Positions 1 to 5,104 of a stretch of 6,874 nt of DNA are shown here, piece after piece; the first letter of the stretch is position 1; each line of letters opens with the position of its first letter. The notes below the pieces were generated by a model, which was given only the letters and a program-made list of their open reading frames with translations, was not told the origin of the DNA and did not search any database. Both the position numbers and the translations under genes were made by a program. Source of the DNA: Thermoflexales bacterium (lineage in GTDB: Bacteria > Chloroflexota > Anaerolineae > Fen-1058); assembly GCA_030834835.1 (NCBI GenBank), contig JAUQXD010000773.1, forward strand, positions 1 to 6,874, in the 5' to 3' direction.

Positions 1-774
1 TGGCTCAACGACGAGAAATGCGCGGACTGTCCGCTCAAGGAAGCACAGGCTTCAATCGCTCGCGCCGTCAATGACGCCAATCGCTGGCGCGCGGCTTTCG
101 AGCAGCCACGCCGGGTTCATCTGATTACGGTTGATCTCAAGGCCCCCAGTCCACCTCGCCCGGCCCCGGTTCTTGACAGTTCCAACCCGCCGACAGACCG
201 TCGCGCGTTTATCAGCCTGCTCAAACGGACGTTAGCCGAAGCCGGCGCAGCGGCCGCGAGCGAAGAACCGGGCGACAGTCATCAGCCGGTGCCGGTGAGT
301 CACCGCCTGCCGCAGCGTTTCCCTCGTGAGCGACAGAACTTGCTGACGGTGTTGAGCAAGTTGGGCCAGCCTCAAGACGTGCCGTTGGGGTTGGCAAACG
401 TCTCAATCGAGTTTGAGAAATGCACGGCCTGTGGCTTATGCGCGAAATTCTGTCCTACGGGATCGATCCGTTTTCAAGCTGACGATCATCGCTTCGATCT
501 CGATTTCATCCCCGCCGCTTGCCTCGATTGCGGCATCTGTGTGAGGGCGTGTCCGACGCAAGCGATCACGCTCACGCATGATACTCCGCCGGGCTGCTTC
601 ATCCGTATCTCCGCGACGCTGCTGGTCGAGGGCGACCTCGCGCCCTGCGCGGTCTGTCAGAAACCGGCCGCCGCGCAGGGCCGCGAACCACGCTGCGAAG
701 TCTGCCGCACCGTCCCTGACAAACAAACACTGGCGGCTGATTTCTTTCGCTCACTCTCCGTCCCGCGTGAGTGA
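1..774 (+). CDS. Two-cluster [4Fe-4S] ferredoxin-like protein, 5' truncated by the window edge
   Basis: The reading frame is open from base 1 to the TGA at 772-774, so 257 C-terminal residues are visible and the true start lies outside. In window numbering, two classical CX2CX2CX3C-P motifs sit at C141/C144/C147/C151 and C174/C177/C180/C184, which should hold two [4Fe-4S] clusters for electron transfer. The edge shows one more Cys pair (KCADCP, C7 and C10), possibly half of another metal site. Residues 50-125 are Pro/Ala-rich and look like a linker. After the ferredoxin domain come two CX2C pairs (C216/C219 and C232/C235), resembling a small zinc-ribbon or extra metal site. A GTG at 289 would give a shorter protein, but it lies inside the continuous frame and lacks a convincing ribosome site. 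It is probably an electron-transfer subunit; its partner is not visible. A hairpin and promoter follow it, so it probably belongs to a different transcript from arsR. Confidence 0.85.
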   Translation, partial: WLNDEKCADCPLKEAQASIARAVNDANRWRAAFEQPRRVHLITVDLKAPSPPRPAPVLDSSNPPTDRRAFISLLKRTLAEAGAAAASEEPGDSHQPVPVSHRLPQRFPRERQNLLTVLSKLGQPQDVPLGLANVSIEFEKCTACGLCAKFCPTGSIRFQADDHRFDLDFIPAACLDCGICVRACPTQAITLTHDTPPGCFIRISATLLVEGDLAPCAVCQKPAAAQGREPRCEVCRTVPDKQTLAADFFRSLSVPRE

Positions 775-779
775 CGTGT

Positions 780-808
780 CACCTGTCACATGATCTGCGT
801 GACAGGTG
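780..808. repeat. Perfect 10-bp inverted repeat after the ferredoxin-like gene
   Basis: CACCTGTCAC (780-789) pairs perfectly with GTGACAGGTG (799-808) across a 9-base loop, starting 6 bases after the stop codon. No T-run follows, so it is not a standard intrinsic terminator. GTGAC/GTCAC half-sites occur four times between 771 and 803, which could also make it a binding site for a second regulator. It lies upstream of the arsR promoter candidate. Confidence 0.6.
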
Positions 809-812
809 GACC

Positions 813-841
813 TGTGATCTGGCCCGCGCTCGGTCTACAAT
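813..841 (+). promoter_or_regulatory. Candidate sigma-70-type promoter for arsR
   Basis: TACAAT at 836-841 is a good -10 hexamer. The -35 at the ideal 17-base spacing (TGTGAT, 813-818) is weak, so the promoter may need an activator or be read by another sigma factor. The predicted start of transcription, near 848, falls inside the operator at 843-860, the usual place for repression by ArsR proteins. Confidence 0.4.
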
Positions 842-842
842 A

Positions 843-860
843 CATTCAGACTATTGAATG
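843..860. promoter_or_regulatory. Palindromic operator, probably for the ArsR protein
   Basis: CATTCAGACTATTGAATG has perfect 6-base arms (CATTCA/TGAATG) around a 6-base centre. ATTCA-type arms are common in operators of ArsR/SmtB repressors. It lies between the -10 element and the arsR start codon. A 14-of-18 match in reverse orientation occurs at 1250-1267, which supports a functional site. Confidence 0.6.
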
Positions 861-876
861 CGATTGCGAGGGCACG

Positions 877-1236
877 ATGAGCGCGTACGACGATTCCGCC
901 CGATTGTTCAAAGCCTTGATGCATCCGACGCGGTTGGAGATATTGGACCTGCTCCGCGACGGCGAAGCCTGCGTGTGCCATCTGGAGGCCGCGCTGGACT
1001 TGCGTCAGTCGTACATCTCGCAGCAGTTGATGGTGCTGCGCGAGGCTGGTTTGGTGCAAGACCGACGCGATGGCTGGAACAGTTACTATCGCGTCATTCA
1101 GCCACAAGTCTTTGCGCTGCTGGATGTGGCGCAGACGATGTCAGGCGTCAACCCGACCAAAGCGCGACAGAAACTCAGCGCCAAACTAAGCAGTTGTTCA
1201 TGTCCGCGCTGCGCCCCGGAGCCGGTCGCGGCTTGA
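877..1236 (+). CDS. ArsR/SmtB-family winged-helix repressor
   Basis: This 119-residue protein has the full ArsR fold: the helix FKALMHPTRLEILDLL (11-26), a sensor motif EACVCHL (30-36) and the recognition helix region QSYISQQLMVLREAGLV (44-60), followed by the wing RRDGWNSYYRV. C32 and C34 match the CxC of arsenic-sensing ArsR (ELCVCDL in enterobacteria). Three more cysteines (C107, C109, C112) lie in the tail and could complete a metal, metalloid or sulfane-sulfur site. The likely role is a DNA-binding dimer that leaves its operator when the cysteines bind a ligand or are oxidised. The ATG at 877 is chosen because GAGGG precedes it (868-872); an ATG at 790 would put the promoter and operator inside the gene. 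The inducer cannot be read from sequence; the redox and sulfur-type neighbours make a thiol or sulfur signal as likely as arsenic. Confidence 0.93.
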   Translation: MSAYDDSARLFKALMHPTRLEILDLLRDGEACVCHLEAALDLRQSYISQQLMVLREAGLVQDRRDGWNSYYRVIQPQVFALLDVAQTMSGVNPTKARQKLSAKLSSCSCPRCAPEPVAA

Positions 1237-1249
1237 TGATGCCTGTTCG

Positions 1250-1267
1250 TATTCAATAGAGCGAATG
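1250..1267. promoter_or_regulatory. Second putative ArsR operator, upstream of the lipoyl-carrier gene
   Basis: TATTCAATAGAGCGAATG keeps the ATTCA and GAATG half-sites at the same spacing as the site at 843-860. Compared with the reverse complement of that site, 14 of 18 positions agree, including the run ATTCAATAG. It sits in the 51-base gap after arsR, 20 bases before the next start codon. No strong promoter is visible in the gap (TTGATG at 1233 could be a poor -35), so it may act as a roadblock or control an internal promoter. Confidence 0.5.
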
Positions 1268-1287
1268 GCGCTTTTAAGGAGATCAGC

Positions 1288-1737
1288 ATGCCTGAGTTTC
1301 TCGAAGTGACGGTCGACAAGTTCACGTTCAAAGTGGCCACCGATCGATTCTACACGCGCGAAGGCGTGTGGGTGCTGCCCGAAGCCGATCGGGGGCGGAT
1401 CGGCCTCTCGGATTTTTTGCAACAGCGCAGCGGCGATATTGCCTTTGCGGAGATCAAGCCGGTCGGCACGGCTTTAGCCATTGGCGATGAAGTCGCGTCA
1501 ATCGAAACGATCAAAGTTAACGTCGCGTTGAGTGCGCCCGTGAATGGCACACTGATCGAAGTTAATCCCGCGATGGAGACCGCACCCGAAGCGATCAATC
1601 AAGACCCGTACGGCGCGGGCTGGTTGGCGGTGATTGCCCCAACCGATTGGGAAGCCGATCGAACCCGACTGCTTGATCCGCCAGCGTACTTCGCCCTGAT
1701 GAAGGCCGAGGCAGAAGCGGAGGCCAAGAACCTATGA
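1288..1737 (+). CDS. GcvH-like lipoyl-carrier protein
   Basis: The 149-residue product follows the glycine-cleavage H protein pattern. It has GRIGLSDFLQQRSGDIAFAE (36-55), the lipoyl-lysine loop SIETIKVN with K76 as the expected attachment site, APVNGTLIEVN, and INQDPYGAGWLAVI (canonical GcvH has NxDPYGxGW). H proteins carry lipoamide that shuttles between enzymes. No other glycine-cleavage gene (gcvT, gcvP, lpd) is in the window, and ETIKV replaces the usual ESVKA. It is therefore more likely a specialised lipoyl carrier, comparable in concept to the LbpA proteins of the sHdr sulfur-oxidation pathway, than part of glycine cleavage. A charged AEAEAEA tail lengthens it beyond the usual 125-130 residues. 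AAGGAGA (1276-1282) is an excellent ribosome site. The stop overlaps the next ATG (ATGA), which suggests coupled translation. The family is secure; the partner enzymes are inferred. Confidence 0.9.
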   Translation: MPEFLEVTVDKFTFKVATDRFYTREGVWVLPEADRGRIGLSDFLQQRSGDIAFAEIKPVGTALAIGDEVASIETIKVNVALSAPVNGTLIEVNPAMETAPEAINQDPYGAGWLAVIAPTDWEADRTRLLDPPAYFALMKAEAEAEAKNL

Positions 1738-2195
1738 CCGCATCGAAGCGCGTCGTGATTGTGCCATGCAGCGGCATCGGCAAAACGTATGGCAGCGTCA
1801 GCCGCGAGGCCGCGTATGACGTGACCGGAGACCTGCGACCTGACACGACGCAGCTTGTGCCGCTGTCGTTGTTGGTGTTGGGCGATGAACCAGCGCGTGC
1901 CGCCATCGCAGGCTCGCAGGCCATCACCATCGACGGCTGCAAGTTGGCGTGCGCGACCAAGATGGTGAAAGAAAGCGGCGGCACGGTGGCGAAAGACTAT
2001 GCCGTGTTGGATGTGTATCGACGCTACAAGCAATTCAAGCCGCAGGGCATCGCCGAATTAAATGAGGGCGGGCAACAATTGGCCAATGCGTTGGCGCAAG
2101 AAATTGCGCAAGATGTGGATGCCCTCACCCCCACGCGCTTGCGCGCCCCCTCTCCCATAGAGCGAGGGGAGAAAGCTGGAGGTCAACATGGTTGA
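1734..2195 (+). CDS. DGC-domain putative zinc-binding protein, with repeat-encoded tail
   Basis: The 153-residue protein begins with a beta strand ending in a Cys (VVIVPCSGIGKTYGSVSREA, C12) and has the diagnostic IDGCKLACAT segment (DGC at 67-69, C69 and C73). This matches the DGC domain family, thought from its conserved cysteines to bind zinc; no enzyme activity is established. C12, C69 and C73 probably form one metal or thiol site. The gene overlaps the lipoyl-carrier stop by four bases and has GGAGG at 1719-1723. The conserved domain seems to end near residue 128. The last 25 residues are encoded by a C-rich/G-rich repeat (about 2121-2172) that carries the frame 8 bases into the next gene, so they are probably not functional. 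A second DGC gene follows directly, suggesting a heteromeric pair. Confidence 0.85.
   Translation: MTASKRVVIVPCSGIGKTYGSVSREAAYDVTGDLRPDTTQLVPLSLLVLGDEPARAAIAGSQAITIDGCKLACATKMVKESGGTVAKDYAVLDVYRRYKQFKPQGIAELNEGGQQLANALAQEIAQDVDALTPTRLRAPSPIERGEKAGGQHG
2121..2172. repeat. C-rich/G-rich palindromic repeat inside the 3' end of the first DGC gene
   Basis: A pyrimidine-rich stretch (CCCTCACCCCC, then CCCCCTCTCCC) is followed by AGAGCGAGGGGAGA. CCCCTC (2147-2152) pairs with GAGGGG (2164-2169); the alternative TCTCCC (2151-2156) with GGGAGA (2167-2172) is also possible. This composition is typical of dispersed intergenic repeats in many bacterial genomes and unlike the coding DNA around it. The peptide it encodes is low-complexity Pro/Arg-rich. 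Confidence 0.5.
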
Positions 2196-2907
2196 TCTGC
2201 CGCAGAAGAAAGTGGGCATTGTGGCCTGCTCTGGCGAAGAATTGGCCGAAGGCACGGTGACGCGTTTGGCTGCGTTGAAGGTATTGGAGCAGCTGCGCTC
2301 TAAAGACACGGTGACGATCTGTTTGCCGCTGTTTCTGGCCGGCGGTGAAGGCGATCGCGCCTTTGCGCGTTTTTATCCGACGATTGCCCTCGATGGGTGT
2401 GACAAACGCTGCGCCGCGAAGGCGACCGAGATGTATTCAGGCAAGCCGGCCGCGAGTGTGCTGATCACCGATCTGAGGACTGAGCGCAATATCGGCACGA
2501 TGCGACGCTTGAACGACCACGGGCGCGAGTTGGTGAATCTCACGGCCGATCGAACCGCGCACCTCGTCGATGAATTGCTGGGCAAAAAATGGGATCGACG
2601 GGCGGGTGAATTTATCGGCGAGACACCGGCCGTAGAAGAAGTGGAGCCGGTTGAAGCAACCTGCTCATGTGGATCGGGTATTCCCGTACAGACGGTCAAC
2701 ATCGACGGGCAAGCGGTCACGCTCATCGCGCTGCCGGTAATCTTTGAACAGTTCCGCGAACAGGGCAAAGCGCCCGGCCAAGATGTGGCGCGCGAACTGC
2801 TAGATATGGTCAAGATCTATAACGTCGTCTCCGCCGAACAAACAGCGAGTTATCTCAATGTGCTTGAACAAGAGTATGCAGCGTTTTGCGCGAAGGTGCT
2901 CGCATGA
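2188..2907 (+). CDS. Two-domain DGC-family putative zinc-binding protein
   Basis: This 239-residue protein has an N-terminal DGC domain: KKVGIVACSGEELAEGTVTRLAAL (C14), C45 in a second strand, and ALDGCDKRCAAKATE (DGC at 69-71, C71 and C75). It is a diverged paralogue of the preceding gene. An acidic linker with CSCG (C159/C161) leads to a C-terminal domain of about 75 residues that begins TVNIDGQAVTLIALPVIFEQ and ends LEQEYAAFCA. I recall similar short segments in other redox proteins but cannot name the family. The CSCG pair could be an extra metal or thiol relay site. GGAGG at 2178-2182 sets the ATG at 2188. The stop overlaps the following ATG (ATGA, 2904-2907), so translation is probably coupled. 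The role is inferred to be metal or sulfur handling in concert with the first DGC protein. Confidence 0.85.
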   Translation: MVDLPQKKVGIVACSGEELAEGTVTRLAALKVLEQLRSKDTVTICLPLFLAGGEGDRAFARFYPTIALDGCDKRCAAKATEMYSGKPAASVLITDLRTERNIGTMRRLNDHGRELVNLTADRTAHLVDELLGKKWDRRAGEFIGETPAVEEVEPVEATCSCGSGIPVQTVNIDGQAVTLIALPVIFEQFREQGKAPGQDVARELLDMVKIYNVVSAEQTASYLNVLEQEYAAFCAKVLA

Positions 2908-3356
2908 GTCGAACCGCTATATATCACACCACCGTCAATTGGACGGGCGAACACTGGGGCCATATCGTGCTGGGCAATGGACCGGAGATGACGTTCTCCG
3001 CGCCACCTGATGCGCAAGGTCACGCGGGCGTGTTCACACCTGAAGATGCTTTCGTCGCCGCCGCGAACACCTGCATCATGATGATGTTTCTCTGGGCGGC
3101 AGAGCGCTTCAAGTTGAAGCTCATCTCGTATGATTGCCGCGCGGAAGGCACCAAGTTGGTCGAACTGGACCGCACCGAACTCTTCACGCACCTGCGGTTC
3201 TGGCCGAAGATCGTCATCGCGGCGGGCGCCGAGGATCGATCGGTCGTAGAGGGCCGCACGCGCCGCGCCTTACAATCGGCGCAGAAATACAGCCTCGTCG
3301 CCAATTCAGTGAAGTCACAAATCATCATTGAGCCGACGATTGAGATTATCGACTGA
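2904..3356 (+). CDS. OsmC-family protein lacking the usual second cysteine
   Basis: The 150-residue product shows the OsmC/Ohr pattern: an N-terminal strand region with WTGEHWGHIVLGNG, FTPEDAFVAAANTCIMMMFLWAAERF with the peroxidatic-type C57, then a strand ending SYDCRAEG. OsmC and Ohr enzymes reduce organic hydroperoxides with a Cys pair, and Ohr is known to be reduced by lipoylated proteins. Here the region normally holding the resolving Cys (usually a CP motif) reads KYSLVANSV, with S130 in its place. C78 is the only other cysteine. It may be a one-Cys peroxidase, use C78, or have become a thiol-transfer or binding protein. The ATG at 2904 overlaps the previous stop and is preceded by GAAGG; in-frame codons from 2886 would give a six-residue extension without support. 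The lipoyl carrier two genes upstream is a plausible electron donor. Confidence 0.85.
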   Translation: MSRTAIYHTTVNWTGEHWGHIVLGNGPEMTFSAPPDAQGHAGVFTPEDAFVAAANTCIMMMFLWAAERFKLKLISYDCRAEGTKLVELDRTELFTHLRFWPKIVIAAGAEDRSVVEGRTRRALQSAQKYSLVANSVKSQIIIEPTIEIID

Positions 3357-3377
3357 TTCGAGTTATGGAGTGCGGAT

Positions 3378-4643
3378 ATGGAAACGATGATTACAGCGAA
3401 GCCGACAACGTGGGCAGAGGTGAATGAGCAAGGCGATCTGGTGATCCCGCGCGACATGGTGGAGCAATTCGGGTTAATGCCTGGTGCGCGCGTCCGTATG
3501 GAGAGCGACACCAATCACGTGCGACTACACCGGCCGGTGACGCATCTGGCCAAGGTCTACATCGAGCCGACGATCTACTGCAATCTCGATTGCCGCACCT
3601 GCATCCGCAACGTGTGGGATGAAAAATTGGGCTTGATGACCGAGGCCAATTTTGCGCGCATTCTGGCCGGGATTCAGTCGGTGTCGCCGCGCCCGTCGGT
3701 GTTCTTTGGCGGTCTGGGCGAGCCGCTCTTCCACAAGCGCACCATCGAGTGGATTGCGCAAGCGAAGACGGCCGGCGCGCAGGTCGAGATGATCACCAAT
3801 GCGACGTTACTTGACGAAGAGAAAGCGCGGCAGATCATCGAAGCTGGACTCGACATTCTGTGGGTCTCGATCGATGGTGCGACGCCCGATAGCTATACCG
3901 ATGTGCGCCTGGGCGCGCAGCTGCCGCGTGTGATCGAGAACGTGATGACGTTTCGACGGCTGCGCAGCGGCGGCCATTATGCCAAACCTGAAATTGGCAT
4001 CGCCTTCGTTGCGATGAAACGCAACATCGCCGACCTACCCGAAGTGATCAACATCGCCAAACGGCTGGGTGCGCGGCACTTCAAAGTAAGCAATGTGCTG
4101 CCGTACACGGACGAACTGCGCGATGAAATGCTGTACACCAGAGTCTTGAGCGATCTGGCGTATATGCCCGCGCCTGGCATTCCGCGCATCAGCCTGCCCA
4201 AGATGGAATTCAACGATCAAACGATGGGGCCGTTGTTTAAGGCGATGAGCAGCGGCTTCAATGTGAATCTGGCGGGCAACAATCTGGGCGGCGCGAACGA
4301 TGTGTGCAACTTCATCGAAAGTGGCTCCATTTCCGTCGGTTGGGATGGCAGCGTCGCGCCGTGCCTGCCCATGCTGCATACGCACGCGCATCACTTCAAG
4401 AATCGCCAGCACCTCGTGAAGCGGCATATCCTGGGCAATATCGCCGAGCACAATCTGCTCGATCTATGGCTAGAACCTGAATACGTGCAGTATCGCGAGC
4501 GCGTCCATAGTTTTGCCTTTGCGCCCTGCACGTTCTGTGGCGGCTGCGAGCTGCTCGATGCGAATGAAGAGGATTGTCTGGGTAACGTGTTCCCGTCGTG
4601 CGGTGGCTGTCTGTGGGCGCAAGGCGTGATTCAGTGCCCGTGA
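3378..4643 (+). CDS. Radical SAM/SPASM enzyme with N-terminal AbrB-like domain
   Basis: The 421-residue protein has three parts. Residues 12-53 (VNEQGDLVIPRDMVEQFGLMPGARVRM) match a SpoVT/AbrB swapped-hairpin element. Residues 60-300 form the radical SAM core with CX3CX2C at C68/C72/C75, the SAM-binding GGLGEP (111-116) and VSIDGATPDSY. The C-terminal SPASM region has nine cysteines (C310, C329, C384, C387, C390, C400, C408, C411, C420), enough for two auxiliary [4Fe-4S] clusters, and the typical GN...LDLW segment. Such enzymes modify peptides or proteins. From memory, relatives are annotated as maturases of tungsten-cofactor oxidoreductases; no such oxidoreductase lies in this window. GGAG (3367-3370) supports the ATG at 3378. 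The gene follows the OsmC gene by 21 bases, so it is probably co-transcribed. The family is certain; the substrate is unknown. Confidence 0.93.
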   Translation: METMITAKPTTWAEVNEQGDLVIPRDMVEQFGLMPGARVRMESDTNHVRLHRPVTHLAKVYIEPTIYCNLDCRTCIRNVWDEKLGLMTEANFARILAGIQSVSPRPSVFFGGLGEPLFHKRTIEWIAQAKTAGAQVEMITNATLLDEEKARQIIEAGLDILWVSIDGATPDSYTDVRLGAQLPRVIENVMTFRRLRSGGHYAKPEIGIAFVAMKRNIADLPEVINIAKRLGARHFKVSNVLPYTDELRDEMLYTRVLSDLAYMPAPGIPRISLPKMEFNDQTMGPLFKAMSSGFNVNLAGNNLGGANDVCNFIESGSISVGWDGSVAPCLPMLHTHAHHFKNRQHLVKRHILGNIAEHNLLDLWLEPEYVQYRERVHSFAFAPCTFCGGCELLDANEEDCLGNVFPSCGGCLWAQGVIQCP

Positions 4644-4690
4644 AAAGTGATGAGTGACGAGTGAAAAGCCTTCACTCGTCACTCATCACT
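4640..4690. repeat. Heptad-built perfect 20-bp inverted repeat
   Basis: Arms 4646-4665 and 4671-4690 are perfectly complementary over 20 bases around the loop AAGCC. The left side is four heptads of the form GTGANNA (GTGAAAA, GTGATGA, GTGACGA, GTGAAAA; 4640-4667); the right side is the mirrored (N)TCACTC series. It starts within the stop codon of the radical SAM gene. No T-run follows, so it is more likely a mobile or dispersed palindromic repeat that can stabilise the mRNA end or weaken read-through than a classical terminator. Confidence 0.85.
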
Positions 4691-4730
4691 CGTCAAACTC
4701 AAAACATATTTTCCACTCAAGGAGATTCCC

Positions 4731-4976
4731 GTGTTAGACATCAAAGTGCTCGGTCCCGGCTGCGATAATTGCAAGAAGGTCGAAGCGTTGGCAAAACAGG
4801 CTGTCGCCAACCTCGGCGTCGAAGCCGCGATCGAGAAGATCATCGATCGGGCGGAGTATCCCAAATATGGCCTGCTGTACACGCCCGGCCTGGTCATCAA
4901 CAACAAACTGGTCTGCGGTGGCCGCATCCCCACCGAAGCGGAAGTGCTGACGTGGGTGGCGGACGCCTTGAATTAA
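4731..4976 (+). CDS. Small thioredoxin-fold redox-active disulfide protein
   Basis: The 81-residue protein matches the short thioredoxin/glutaredoxin-like family often named redox-active disulfide protein 2. It has DIKVLGPGCDNCKKVEALAKQA with the catalytic pair C11/C14 (CDNC), a central helix, and YTPGLVINNKLVCGGRIPT with the cis-proline P52. C62 near the active site is extra and could modulate the redox centre. This family exchanges dithiols in the cytoplasm, and its small size is normal. Translation starts at GTG 4731, set by AAGGAGA (4719-4725). It is separated from the radical SAM gene by the 20-bp inverted repeat, so its expression may be partly uncoupled. A role as reductant for the OsmC-like, DGC or AhpD-like proteins is inferred from context only. 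Confidence 0.92.
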   Translation: MLDIKVLGPGCDNCKKVEALAKQAVANLGVEAAIEKIIDRAEYPKYGLLYTPGLVINNKLVCGGRIPTEAEVLTWVADALN

Positions 4977-5040
4977 GCGGCCACACGGATCAATAATAGC
5001 GCGCTATATCGGGCGCAGAGACGGCGGGGTGTGTGGCCGC
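4977..5040. repeat. 10-bp inverted repeat interlocked with the following terminator
   Basis: GCGGCCACAC (4977-4986), immediately after the thioredoxin gene stop, is perfectly complementary to GTGTGGCCGC (5031-5040). The second arm lies in the loop of the terminator stem 5012-5051, so the two pairings cross. A 12-bp palindrome, ATAGCGCGCTAT (4996-5007), sits between the arms. The arrangement allows either an alternative fold or a pseudoknot in the RNA. Confidence 0.6.
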
Positions 5041-5057
5041 GACTCTGCGCCTTTTTT
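5012..5057 (+). terminator. Intrinsic terminator after the thioredoxin-like gene
   Basis: GGCGCAGAG (5012-5020) pairs perfectly with CTCTGCGCC (5043-5051), and CGGC (5022-5025) can pair with GCCG (5036-5039) inside it, giving a GC-rich stem directly followed by six Ts (5052-5057) and then CTT. This is the only typical terminator in the window and splits the cluster into two transcripts unless read through. A crossing pairing (4977-4986 with 5031-5040) could compete with the inner part. Confidence 0.7.
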
Positions 5058-5104
5058 CTTCGATGACGCAGCGTTAGCTGATGACGCTGTTGTACAGGAG
5101 CAAC

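Noticed and set aside
790..876. Upstream ATG extending ArsR by 29 residues
   Set aside because: The extension would contain the promoter and operator, has no family counterpart and no ribosome site.
858..1259. A 133-codon + strand frame overlapping arsR
   Set aside because: It starts inside the operator, has an Arg/Ala-rich low-information product and overlaps a clear ArsR protein.
1288..1737. Calling the lipoyl protein gcvH of the glycine cleavage system
   Set aside because: No other glycine-cleavage gene is present and the lipoyl motif differs (ETIKV), so a gene symbol would overstate what is known.
1595..2033. Two minus-strand frames of about 130-144 codons opposite the first DGC gene
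   Set aside because: They overlap each other and a recognised gene, and neither shows a recognisable motif.
4640..4690. CRISPR-like or tandem repeat array
   Set aside because: The units are seven bases, contiguous and mirrored; there are no spacers or cas genes.
4646..4710. Intrinsic terminator after the radical SAM gene
   Set aside because: The 20-bp stem is strong but is followed by CGTCAAACTC rather than a T-run; read-through remains possible, so it is listed as a repeat.
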